Source: Rotaria macrura
Taxonomy: Eukaryota; Rotifera; Eurotatoria; Philodinida; Philodinidae
Length of the DNA: 64,000 nt
Direction of reading: 5' to 3'
Assembly (NCBI GenBank): GCA_900239685.1
Contig: OENT01000106.1
Span: 1-64,000 of the forward strand
Position 1 is the first letter of the stretch; the number at the start of each line of letters is the position of its first letter. The notes under the pieces were generated by a model that made no database searches, was not told the origin of the DNA, and worked only from the letters and a program-made list of their open reading frames with translations. Position numbers and translations under genes: made by a program. Below are positions 26,462 to 37,600 of the stretch, one piece after another.

Positions 26462-28137
26462 ATGGCATCTCACGTATCTTTCATAAGTTTAGGATTGTTA
26501 TTAGTCATCGTTACTATTGTTGTTCAATCTATTCCAATTGAAAAAGACAAAGAAAGTAAGAACTCTACTAATAAATAGTTATTTAACTAAAATCTTTCTA
26601 TAATCATTTTGTTAATAGCCATAGGTCTTCAAACACCATCTGTAGAAAATAAACCGGATACAAATAAAAACCTTCACAAAATTGTCGATGCAGTGAAATC
26701 GACAACAATCGCAACAACAAATACAGCGGCTACCGTTTCTCAAAGCTCATTGTCAACATCGACACAAGCACAAGAAAAAACTGATAACAAGAAGAAACGT
26801 TATATTGATGATGATGATGATGATGATGAAATTGATGGATATTTAGATGATGGAAATAATGAATCAGATTTTTCACAATTACCCGATTTCGCAGATGACA
26901 GTAATATTAGCCATAAATTGCATACTAAAATGCACGAAACTACGGCCCAAACTCATGATGATACAGACAGTAAATTTTTGTTTTTGAACACTGCATTTAT
27001 GTTTTTCTTCTTTTGTTTTTAGAATTAATCAATGGAGATGATTCAAAAACATTTTCTGATATTATCATGACTCCCAATCAATTAACCGATATTGTACGTC
27101 GACGTCGTAATGTTAAATTTAACGATGAAGAAGCAAATACAAGACGTAAACGAGCTTTGACACCATATGAATTTTATGATACTGACTCGGTATAGTACGA
27201 CTTATTGAGAACTCTATTTCTCTATTTTTCTACTCAGTATACTAAATAATAGAGTTCCTATTACTTCTAATTGGCATCATCGGAAATAAATCATCTTCTT
27301 GCTTTTCTTTAGCAGTTGTTCATAACATGGATTATTATAAAAGAAAAAAGCATTATTCTGCACACATATAATCATCTATATGCATAATCTTCATCGGATG
27401 ATGCGTATTTGAATGTATTATATGCTAAATTAACGCATGATATACAGAAACAAAATTTTCATTTATTTTCCAAGGTGTCAAAGTTCACAATAGATTTTCT
27501 TATTCATTTTAGTTTTATGATCCTTATATGAATTTTTTCGATGGCTATCGATATGTTCGTCCAACTCGTTCATTTGCGTAAAGATTTTAAATATCATTCG
27601 ATTGAATATTTGGCTATAACTATTATTTTTTCTTCTCTTTCTTCTTAGTCCACTCTATTGGTATCCACGTACATTTCAACGAAATATACGTTCAGCTCTT
27701 GCACCATCTTACTATGATTCAGTCGAATATCCGACACTATATTCAGATACCATTGACAACAATGACATCGATGATAGTCCTAGTAAATAATGGAATCATT
27801 TGTAATAGTATCTTTGCATTTTGTTTATTTAGTTCCAATGTTTCACGATGAAATTGAAGATGACGATGAATTCAATCAACATCCTATTTTAGTGCAAGTG
27901 TCTAATAATCCATTTGATAATATACGATTAGACGAAAAATATGATCGTGATGATGATTTACCGATTGATGAAGATGTAGAAGAAATTTTAAATGAAAATA
28001 ATGATGACGCTAGTGATGAAGAAAATATCGACGACGACAACGACGATGATGATGAAAATGAAGCAGAATATCGTTTACTTTATCAAACACAACACCCGAA
28101 TAGTGTAATGTTTAACGAGTTAGATTTTTTTCAATAG
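26462..28137 (+). CDS. Secreted acidic protein with polybasic sites
   Basis: Unrecognised family. Six exons join in phase to 371 aa: 26462-26555, 26619-26969, 27023-27189, 27513-27577, 27649-27782, 27833-28137. The first exon is a textbook signal peptide: MASHVSFISLGLLLVIVTIV followed by VQSIPIEK. The mature part has a Thr/Ser-rich segment, then KKKRYIDDDDDDDE, an RRRR tract, TRRKRALTP and a second highly acidic tail near the C-terminus. KKKR and RRKR fit furin/prohormone-convertase consensus, so it may be a proprotein; acidic calcium-binding secreted proteins are the alternative. Between the acidic blocks lies a Tyr/Pro/Arg-rich region (FYDPYMNFFDGYRYVRPTR). No cysteine-rich or enzymatic domain is visible. 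Function is not inferred further. Confidence 0.8.
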
Positions 28138-28282
28138 ATAATAATGTCAATGATTTCTAGGCTCGTTATGGACCTCTTGGGACATACTTTTGATTGAGAC
28201 CTACAGATAGAGTACGTCAATGTTTTTTCTGTGATTCAATTTTTAAGTAAAGAAAATTTGTTTGCTTTTTCTTTTCAGGATC

Positions 28283-28564
28283 ATGCATGGTGAATTGGAT
28301 CAAGGAGACTTTGACAAGAAAAATAAAGCACATTATGAAAAACAAGAGAAAAAAAAGATATATATGAAACTAATTTATTTTCTCTCTGACAGTATTTTGA
28401 TGATAGGACATCTAATCATACTCTTTTTCATGCCACAAAAAAAAACAATTATGAATTACTTCGTTGTTGCTTCATTTCTTTTTTTCAATTGCTTTATCAC
28501 AATTCATATTGCAGCGATATTGATCGTTATTGATGCATATTTATTACGAGAAAACGAAAATTGA
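28283..28564 (+). CDS. Small multi-pass membrane protein
   Basis: 93 aa from ATG 28283 to stop 28564, not recognised. The N-terminus is charged (MHGELDQGDFDKKNKAHYEK and more Lys), followed by two hydrophobic blocks, the second long enough for two passes (about residues 30-50 and 57-87). A good acceptor (pyrimidines then CAG) ends 5 nt before the ATG, at 28278. There may therefore be an upstream exon or a spliced-leader site, and the true N-terminus could be longer. It begins 145 bp after the secreted-protein gene on the same strand. Confidence 0.5.
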   Translation: MHGELDQGDFDKKNKAHYEKQEKKKIYMKLIYFLSDSILMIGHLIILFFMPQKKTIMNYFVVASFLFFNCFITIHIAAILIVIDAYLLRENEN

Positions 28565-28663
28565 GAAGTTTGCTAATTTTGTACATAATATTTTGCCTTA
28601 GGCTTTTCTCGGTTATTATATGAGAAAGACGAGCAAAAATCAAAATTAATTATTCGAATAACA

Positions 28664-29008
28664 ATGAATAGGACAGTTGGCAACGTTGCAATTCCAGTTC
28701 TATGCGATATTTGTCAGACAAGTCATGGTTTTAGTTCAGCAGATCGACGGGCTATCACTGTTATGGTTGTTCTTGTTGGCGTGATATTGATTTCATGTTA
28801 TGTAGGCGTATTGTTGTTTGCTATCTGGACACGTTTTATTCCAGTGAGAAAACCATTGAGTACTCCGGAAACTACCCATAAAAATCCGACATTCGATGAT
28901 GACGAAATAGAATTTGAGGGTAAAGAGACAAATGTGGTTTATACAACAGCATCAACAACAGAATCACAACCAGCTGTATTTGTATTAGAAAATGAAAATC
29001 GATTCTGA
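28664..29008 (+). CDS. Single-pass membrane protein, 114 aa
   Basis: Unrecognised, intronless frame. It has a short N-terminal part with NRT (a possible glycosylation site) and CDIC, one strongly hydrophobic segment at about 32-54 (VMVVLVGVILISCYVGVLLF), the stop-transfer residues RFIPVRK and an acidic/Thr-rich tail. This suggests a type I-like orientation without a cleavable signal. AATAAA follows at 29063-29068, supporting a complete transcription unit. It lies 99 bp downstream of the preceding small membrane protein. Confidence 0.6.
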   Translation: MNRTVGNVAIPVLCDICQTSHGFSSADRRAITVMVVLVGVILISCYVGVLLFAIWTRFIPVRKPLSTPETTHKNPTFDDDEIEFEGKETNVVYTTASTTESQPAVFVLENENRF

Positions 29009-29062
29009 AAAAATTCAGTTCAACTTTTTTTCTCTTTTCGTTTTTTTAATGCTCATACTTTA

Positions 29063-29068
29063 AATAAA
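29063..29068 (+). terminator. Poly(A) signal
   Basis: AATAAA 55 nt after the stop of the 114-aa membrane protein. Confidence 0.45.
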
Positions 29069-30258
29069 TGTGTAATCATTCTGTAAATCCAGACAGGATT
29101 CCCTTTAAGATTACTGTTCATAGCATCATTTTTCACTGGAATTACTACTAAATCTCAAATTTCGATGTGTAAAATTTAGAGTATCATATGTTAGAGATAA
29201 ATGAAAAACATCAGGACCTATTTTATGTTAGTTTTGAAAACCAACAAATAGATTTCATTGCAAACGTTAAATTTTGTTGTCATTCATTTGTACTGATAGA
29301 AACTTCGGAATACACACATTGTTTCTAAAAGTAAACCAGTATTTGTTTCAAGTCAAAAGAACATCATGCTTTCCTGGTTGTCAAATATAGACTATGGATC
29401 TTCATCATTTCTGCTAATCAAACTCATGATTGTCGATTGTGTATTGTTCTTTTTTTCTTAAGGACGAAGAAGATATTCATGGTTTGATTTTCAATAAGAA
29501 AAACACATAAATTTACTTTTAGGGTGCATACCTGGTTGTTTATTCATTGGTAAACGAATAAATAGTTTTTGTTTGCAATTTTTACATAATAATTAAGATT
29601 ATTAAAATCTTTGATGTCAAATATAGACATGATCGATTTCTATCTTATGAATCAGGAAAAACAAACCTCATTTGAAGTGATTCAACGTATTGAATCGGAT
29701 GTTGTTAACGTATAAATGTGACATTAAGACTAGAATCAAATTTGAAAAAGACGAATCATCTTTGGATGATATTGTCTACAAAGAGATATGATCTTCATGG
29801 ACTATTTTTCACTATGAAATGATTTCATGGTTGGCAAATTCAAAAACGAGCGTTAGATGTAAGTATTCAGTTCCGTTGTAAGTTTCATTATATTTAAAGT
29901 ACTGTGAAATTTTCTATTGATGAATAAATGCTATTGTACGGTATAGATTATTTAGAGATAAACATTTTAGAAAAGTAAGATCTCCGTCTAGACAAAGTAT
30001 GTCGTCGTAGTTTTCATCCTACGAATAAAATTTATATAACAATTTACGTCAAACAAATATACCCGAACTATTTTATTCTTTCAATCACCATGTTCTAAGT
30101 TTTTATGCAAATAATATGAGGTCAAATAGGATTAATGACTTGCGGGGTTTCTCTCGTCAATATACACGCGAAACTATTTTTCAGTCGTCAAATAAAAGAA
30201 GAATAAATAATAATAATTGAAAGCACAAGTTTTTAGTTTGTTCTGTAATCATTTTCAA
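29069..30258. other. Intergenic stretch, no gene recognised
   Basis: 1.2 kb AT-rich, between genes that converge from either side. No frame, repeat or RNA gene stands out. Confidence 0.5.
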
Positions 30259-30540
30259 CTATGCATTAATAACAAAGGGTTCATCAAGTTTTTCTCTTAT
30301 ATTGACAATCGATCTTGACAAATGCAATATTTTTCTATTTATATGTTGCCGATGATCAACTTCTAATCGACGTATTTCTCTATTGTCGCCATTATTGGCA
30401 CAATAGTAATATAGAACACCTACGCACAAGAATGCAACTACGAACAAGAATGCACTAGTAATTACAATAATTAATATGAGTTCCTGTGCAACATCGTTAT
30501 CATTAATATTAGCAAGACCACTTTGGTTTATATTTGACAT
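30259..30540 (-). CDS. Single-pass membrane protein, 93 aa
   Basis: Unrecognised, intronless minus-strand frame. A polar Asn/Asp-rich N-terminus is followed by one hydrophobic span at about residues 20-47 (ELILIIVITSAFLFVVAFLC and on to YYYC), then a basic, His/Arg-containing tail of about 45 aa. It shares the layout of the 89-aa and 114-aa proteins nearby (short N-terminus, one membrane segment, polar tail) but no obvious sequence identity. It may be a lineage-specific small membrane protein. Confidence 0.5.
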   Translation of the reverse strand: MSNINQSGLANINDNDVAQELILIIVITSAFLFVVAFLCVGVLYYYCANNGDNREIRRLEVDHRQHINRKILHLSRSIVNIREKLDEPFVINA

Positions 30541-30710
30541 ACAAAAGAAAAATGTTTACTTTTTTCTCCTTTTTTGGAGTGCGCCAATATTATTGATTAT
30601 AATCATTAGTCATACTAACAATTCAAATGTTGATTAAATAATAATAAATATTTATAATAACAAAACGAATATTACTTTATTTTCAATTAAAAATTCAAGT
30701 GAAAACTTAT

Positions 30711-32378
30711 TCAATTTGTGCATAGAAAAAAGTAAGAATGAAATAAAAACAGAAAATTCATGCATAAAAACTTATTGTAACATGATTTTTTCATACCCTT
30801 CGATGTTATATAATACGATGATAGTTCGATACGTGATGTTGACGTTGTTCCAGTATTTGCACATAGTACCAAGGTTGTCGGTGTATTTGCTTGATAACCA
30901 CAATTTTCTAAATAGCCATAAATAATTACTGTACGATTTAATAATTTTGTTTCAGCTGTTTCACTACGACGTGCTGAATTAATTGTTGGTTGTAAACCAA
31001 ATAGTGTGAAAAATGTAACAATTAAAGCAAGCAAAAGTAGACCGAACAGTATTAATCCCCACAATGGACAACCATAGAACCATTCACAACAACTACATGA
31101 ACTATTTGGTAGATCATAACGTCCTTTACACCAATTACAATAATAATAATGACGATATTTATAATCAGATTTATAAACTTTTCGTTTTCCAAAATCAAGA
31201 TCCGATGAATAATAGCCACTGTGAGCACGTGTACGACGAACATGATGAATAAAACGACGTTCAGGTACGATAGTTGTTGGTGGATCATTAATAATGGTTG
31301 TTTGAATAGGTGGACGAGGTGGTAATATCATGTGTTGTTTAATTATTGGATGTGGAGGTGTCATTGTAGAATTCGTTGTATAGGAACTAGTTGTGTATGA
31401 ACTTAGTGAACTAGTAGTGTAATTTGAAAGTGTCGCTGTTGAATTTTGTTTTCGACGCCGATGACGACGAATGTTATAAGTTGGTCTTTCACGAATCATT
31501 GTTGTTTCAACAGGTGGTACAACTGCTGTTGTTGTTACTTGTGGTACGGTTGTAACTGTCGATGTAACTAATGCCGGTGCAACAGATGGCATTTCTATAG
31601 GTTTTATGATTGTTGTTGTAGTTTTCGTTTCTTCTACAAACGAATCATCAGAAAGCGTTGATAATGTTTTGGCATCAAGAGTTCGAGTCGATGTTTTCGT
31701 TGTTGTTGTTGTCGATGCAGTTTTTTGAGGTTTTTTTTGAACAATAAATTCTGATGTTCCTGTAGCACGGGTGATTGGGGATGGTGTTCGATGAACGACA
31801 GGAGATACGGTCTGTGGAGCTCTCATTTCATACAGTGTCTGATGCTTAGGAACAGTATCGAAAAAAGAAGCTGGTGGAGGTGTTGTTCCACGACTTGTCA
31901 TATCTTTAACAATGACACTTTTTGTCGTTACTTCTTTTTCAGGAGAATTGATAGGCAATGGGGATGAAACTTGAGGTGCACGTGAAATTCGTTTAACTCG
32001 TAGTATACGTGGACTACGACGATTAATGATTGGTGATGAAGCATCACGATGAATCGTAGGACTTTCAATGATTGAATAAGTGTTCTCAAAAGAAAAATAA
32101 ACGTACGAAAAAAATATAAATCAATGCAATTGTTTTGTTCATTCTACATATATTTTAAATGTTATTCCGTTCACAAATATTCTAGTTCCTTATGAATAGG
32201 ACTCAATTGGATTTAGTTGTCTATTTACCGTGTGAGATTGATTATCATTATTATTATTGGATGTAATTGAGGTCGGTTGTACGGTTTGAATTACTGGTCG
32301 TCGTAGAGTTTGATTTGTATTCGTACGCATTGTTGTTTTAGTCATACGATTTTCACTAGATAGATTTGATATTGGCAT
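30711..32378 (-). CDS. Ser/Thr/Pro-rich single-pass membrane protein, 507 aa
   Basis: Unrecognised. Two exons on the minus strand, 32229-32378 and 30711-32084, join in phase 0 across a GT-AG intron (32085-32228). The start is MPISNLSSENRMTKTT. Residues 1-330 are low-complexity Ser/Thr/Pro with basic patches (RRSPRILRVKRISR, RRHRRRK). A Cys-rich juxtamembrane segment (CNWCKGRYDLP, CSCC) precedes one membrane span at about 391-411 (WGLILFGLLLLALIVTFF), and a C-terminal domain with Cys and an NRT site follows. A long N-terminal disordered part and C-terminal Cys/NxT domain suggest type II topology. A donor-like GGTATG occurs near 30800, so the last ~30 residues could be intron read-through and the true C-terminus may lie elsewhere. 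Confidence 0.7.
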
Positions 32379-32596
32379 TCTGATGAATGTCTTGCGTATG
32401 AATCGCTTTTTTTATAAATGACATTTGAATCAAATATGAAAAAAAAACATAATCGTTGCTCAACACTTCTTAATCAGTGGGTGGTCTTCTGTTGATCATT
32501 ATCGTGTAGAAGAAAAAATCAAATTATTTTTTTCTACTTGTTTACTAGTAAAGTTGTCCTTCAGCCAACAACCTTATTCAATGTAATGTTATATTT
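32379..32596. promoter_or_regulatory. Short divergent intergenic region
   Basis: 218 bp between the starts of the 507-aa (minus) and 89-aa (plus) membrane-protein genes. Probably carries promoters for both. No specific motif recognised. Confidence 0.35.
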
Positions 32597-32866
32597 ATGA
32601 CAACATCCATCTGGGATCCGTTCGATTTAAACGATGAAGAAAATGCATTGTCTGAACAAAGGACAAATTCTCATGGAGTCCCTTTGAAAAATACTTTTAT
32701 AATATGCGGATGCTGCTGTATTATATTATTAATAGTACTTATTTGTTCATTGTATACAACAAGAGAACGTATTCAACATGAGAATAGAGTAATTCATATA
32801 ACAAGTAATTCATCGATGGTAAGTGATACTAAGTCATCACAAAGTTCAAATAAATCAAAAGATTAA
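32597..32866 (+). CDS. Single-pass membrane protein, 89 aa
   Basis: Unrecognised, intronless. The N-terminus is acidic (WDPFDLNDEENALSEQ), the hydrophobic span at about residues 32-53 is cysteine-rich (FIICGCCCIILLIVLICSLY), then a basic stop-transfer and a Ser-rich tail. The membrane-proximal Cys cluster could be palmitoylated; that is inference. AATAAA follows at 32963-32968. Divergent from the 507-aa gene. Confidence 0.6.
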   Translation: MTTSIWDPFDLNDEENALSEQRTNSHGVPLKNTFIICGCCCIILLIVLICSLYTTRERIQHENRVIHITSNSSMVSDTKSSQSSNKSKD

Positions 32867-32962
32867 AATGTCAACTATTTTTTCCTGCTACGAGATCATT
32901 GTCTTGCAGTATTATATATTCGTTAGTTTAATCAAGTAGACGTAACTTATTGAGATTGTGTT

Positions 32963-32968
32963 AATAAA
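32963..32968 (+). terminator. Poly(A) signal
   Basis: AATAAA 97 nt after the stop of the 89-aa membrane protein. Confidence 0.4.
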
Positions 32969-34674
32969 ATATCAATTGTCATAGTGTCTATTTCGGTTTG
33001 TTATTGCAAAGTCAAGTCAATAATTGATTCTTGTATGTTGGTAAAAGATCTTACTCATTCATACGAGTTCGTACAGAAAACTACTATCTCTACGAAATTA
33101 ATATAAAAATGAGTATCAACTCCCATAACATGTTCTCATCTCTTTATGTCATAGAAGATCACACTGTTGGATTGTATTCAATAATCAGGTCACGAATATT
33201 TATATCGACGTGATTAATGCTCGGTTATGGTATCGTATGATTCTATATAATCAGACGTTCACATAACCTTGAATTTACATCAACAGTATTAGAAAGGAAT
33301 TCTATTGCAAAAGTTTATTATAAATATTTGTATGAGTGTAAATTCACCTTTATTTCTCTAGTCATTATAGCTCAAGTTCAATCGAATAATTATATTCAGT
33401 AGAAAAAAATAATCATCTGATTATATTTTCATAATATAACTTGGTTTTTGTGTTTTTAGATTGATTTTATTGGAAAGGTATTTTGTTAATATTTGTATCT
33501 CACGCGATATAGGTGTAATATGTGACACTATTTTCGTCTTGCATCATTCATCTGTTCTTAGTGAGACTAAGCGAATGCATTTTTAGAGATGATACTAAAC
33601 ATAAAAATTCATTCTACACTTTCCAATGTGCGATGTTGAAGTTGTTTTGTGCGAATCTTACACGTTCGTGATAAATCTATTTCACATTATATAGGTCGGT
33701 ACACAAAAGATCGTAGGTGTTTATTTCATGATCAGAAAAATACGTACGTTTTTACCAATAATCTGACCAAAATATCAACTATATTTCATCTAGATTACTA
33801 TGAGCTATCGGAGGCTCATCTATGGATTGTAGGTTTCGGAAATAAGACGATAAACTCGGCTTGATTTATCTCATTTCGCAATCTATGCATATGAGGTATT
33901 CATACTGAGAAAATAGATCGATTATACTTAGTCTGAAGCTCGAACGTCATCTTGTTATTTTGCACAGCTCATCTCATGAATTGGTCAATATCATATGTGA
34001 CAATATTTAAGCTTATGAGTTACATGTTGACCTATCTATTCTATTCGAGTCTGATTCGAATAGCTTCAAATACCCTCGGAGTTGGTTCAAAATGATTAGA
34101 GTATGTTTTTCTTAATTGTCATGGGTGCTTTTCACCAGTATGGTTGATTTTCATAGAATTTTCATCGATTGATGAAAAATAAATTATTTAGAGATTTTTT
34201 CAATGAGTTCATCGGTATGGATGAATATTGAATTCATATATATATATATGGAACTTTTCAATTGATCCGATGTGAGAACGATTCGACGTGTCATACACGT
34301 CAATAATCGAGAAGTAATGATGTTTCGACACGTTGGAAAACATTGCCTAATTTATCCAAGGGATGCGTATGATATCATTAGTAGACGAATATCTGGGTTT
34401 GATAAAGAAAAAAAAAACGATTAAAATCAGTTAATAATTTAATTTTTATAATAAGAATGATTGATGTACATTATCTCAAATTTTATTCAGCAGTCTGTCA
34501 ATGTTAATATAAATTTCACCCAGTCAATGATTTATCTGAATTCGTATTTTATTTAAATATTCGTCTACATTTTAGAAAATCAATTCTATTTATTCTAATC
34601 AACAAACAAATGAAAAATACATGTTAACTGTACATAAAAAGTAGTCTAATTGATCCATGATTAAAATATATCAT
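32969..34674. other. Intergenic stretch, no gene recognised
   Basis: 1.7 kb AT-rich. Two open frames (33031-33213, 33649-33864) have no domain and no splice partners. A short TA run lies at about 34236-34248. Confidence 0.5.
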
Positions 34675-37600
34675 CTAACTTGTCTTTGTCCCACGACCAA
34701 TATAATCTAACATAGCTGTACGTAAAAAGTACAATCGTCTTTCTTCATCATGCCTTAATCGACCAATTTCTTGTTCACTTAAATTTAATTTAATTTGTAA
34801 ATCAGCTAAACGTGCTTCAAGTTCACGTATTGCATTTCTATCATTGAAATGTTGATCTACGATGCATAAGAAACAAAAGAAAAATACTTAAACCAACGGA
34901 ATAATTTCAATAATACCTTTTAAATTGTTTTCTAATTTTTTCACTTGATCCTTTAATTCTTCGTTCATTTCAATATCTTTTTGAATGGAACGTAATTTTT
35001 TTTCATACTCTGTTTTAAGTTTTTCTCGAGTCTCCAACATTTCCGTATCTTTACTTAGGTTTGCCTATGGAAAAAAAATAATCATCAATATCCTATGGAT
35101 GAGCTCGTAACAAAGAAAAAGATACCGTTTGAACTGATTCAATCTGCCGTTTTAATGTTTCGATTTCTACTGATTGAAAGTTAACTTTTTGTTGAAGATC
35201 TCGATTAGATATTAATAGTTGATTATAATGAGACTAAAATTAAATCAAAAGAAACAGAAACAAGTTCGAATGTAACTATAGTTAGATATGTATTAACTTC
35301 AAGTTCTTCTTTTGTTGTTGTTATCGAACGTAAACGATCTTCAAGTTGATGTTGTTTTTTTTCTTCTTCATTTTTTATGCGAAGTTTTTCTTGTTGTTGC
35401 ATTTCTTCATGATTTAATTTTTGTGTCGACATAGCTGATTTCAAAGAATTGATTTCCTTATTTTTCAACATAAAACGAGTATTAATTAAAATATAATCAA
35501 TATTCTTACTCGTTCGAGATTAGTACGAATATTTTCAAGTTTTGATATTTGTTCTTTCAGACTTTGTTCAGTTGTTACATACGATTCTTTTAAACGTTGA
35601 AAATCTCGTGTACTTGTGAGTTCATGATCTTTTAATTCTTCTTTATGTTTTAATTTTAAACGTTGATTTTCATCGTCTAGTGATACCATTTTCAAATGAT
35701 GATCACGATCATTGATTGTTATCTATTGAAATTTCGTTTTCAAAATGCATTCATTGAATATAGTGTCGATTCGAACTTACGGCTTCTCGAAGTTCATGTA
35801 TAGTTGCTTGAAGAGTTTCGTTTTTTCGTTCGAGATCATGAACATTTTCGCTGAAACGACGTTGTGCTTCTAGACTTTCATTTAAATCTCGTTGAAATTT
35901 TTCTTGTATATTGAATAATCCCTAGCGAATGGAAAGTATATTATGTTCATGAAATTTGTCTATTCAAGGTTACATCTTTTTCTTGTTGATATTCTCGTCG
36001 AATATGATGTATTGCATGGTCTTGTTCCATTTTCATTTTTTTTATTTCGTTCTGTGCATCGTTGTATTGTTGTGCTAATACGGTTAAATCTGCTTCAAGT
36101 AATGCGTTTTTTGCTGTCACAGCGTTTAGAGCTAATTTTCGATCATCTAATGCTTCATGTAGTTTTCTAATCTTCTCAGCTAGAGATCTATAAAATACGA
36201 ATGAAAATTTCTTGTATAACTACAATAGAAAAAAAACCGTTTATATTTATTTACTTATTTGCTTTAAGCATAGCTTGTTCTTGAAGTGATACACGATTTA
36301 ATACACTTGCTATTTGTCGATCTTTTTCTGTATGTACATTTTGTAGCTGTCTTGCAATTATGGCCATATTTTGTGAATGTCCGAAATGTATTTGACGTTT
36401 TTCAGCATTTTTCGCTAGTGCATTATCTAAAGTTTGCAATGCATATTAGCAAGATGAGTATTCTTGAAAGAAACATGAAGACATGATTACATACTAATGT
36501 TTTCCATAATATCATCAGGTACATTATTACCCGTTAAATGTAATTCATTGAGAGTTGAATTCGATTGACATGATGCTAATAAAGCTCGACTACCAACTAA
36601 TCCAATATTATTCCAACGAAGATCTGTCAATGAAGATGATATGGAAATTTTTCAGTAGCTATAATATATAGATCCTATGTTATACCTAATATACGTAATG
36701 TTACATTTCGTTTTAATGCTGCTGCTAATTCCGAACCGCCAACATGGCTGATATCATTATTACGTAAGTCAAGCTCAATTAAACTTTTATTAACACTAAG
36801 CGCATCGCAAAGACCAGTAAAAGCAGGAGAATCCATGGCACCGATTTGATTCCATTCAAGTCTTAAACTAGACAAGATTCAAAAGTTATCAAGGAGAAAA
36901 CTACTAAAATATATTGGACAACAAACGGCACTATTAGACATACTTGATTCTCAATATACGCTCAGTTTTCCTATGCTTCTTAGATGAAAAATTTTTCACA
37001 TTAAAAATACGTGAAAAATCTAACTATGGTCTCGTTGTATCAACAATAGCCTTCTAGATTTTCTTGCGAAGAGCATCTCTATATCCGTGAAACGATGAGC
37101 ATTTGTGTTGTGGTATGCTGTTTTTCTTTGATGCTAGAGTAATGACATGATAGTCTAGTGTCGCATGTTGTACACATGGTATAGAAAATGGGTACTCAAA
37201 TGTGACTAACCGTTTTCTACCGTATACGACTTGATACGTAATGAGCACTGAATTTGTAAGATCATATGTAGAAAAATTTGAGTTAATAGAAAGATTGACT
37301 ATGAAAGTTTTTGTGATGTCGCTCGTTGAGAATACTAATTGTTACAGATCAGTGTTTGAAGAAACCATCGGGACAAATATTTTTTTGATCTGTTGTAAAC
37401 TTTCAGTTTATGCATTACAAGGTCAGGATTTTTTCTATACCGAACTATGACCAGTATGAACTCTTTTTCTCCAGCTACCTCGTCAATGATGTGTAGTATC
37501 TGTATATTCATAGAATGAACATAAAGGACCAGTGGCGATAAGGCCACTTTTCGGCCCAAAATATTTTTAAAAAATAACTATCTGGTGATAACCAGGTTCA

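Noticed and set aside
37241-37559. Overlapping ORFs on both strands beside the palindrome
   Set aside because: They sit inside an LRRC45 intron, have no domain and partly enter the palindrome arm.
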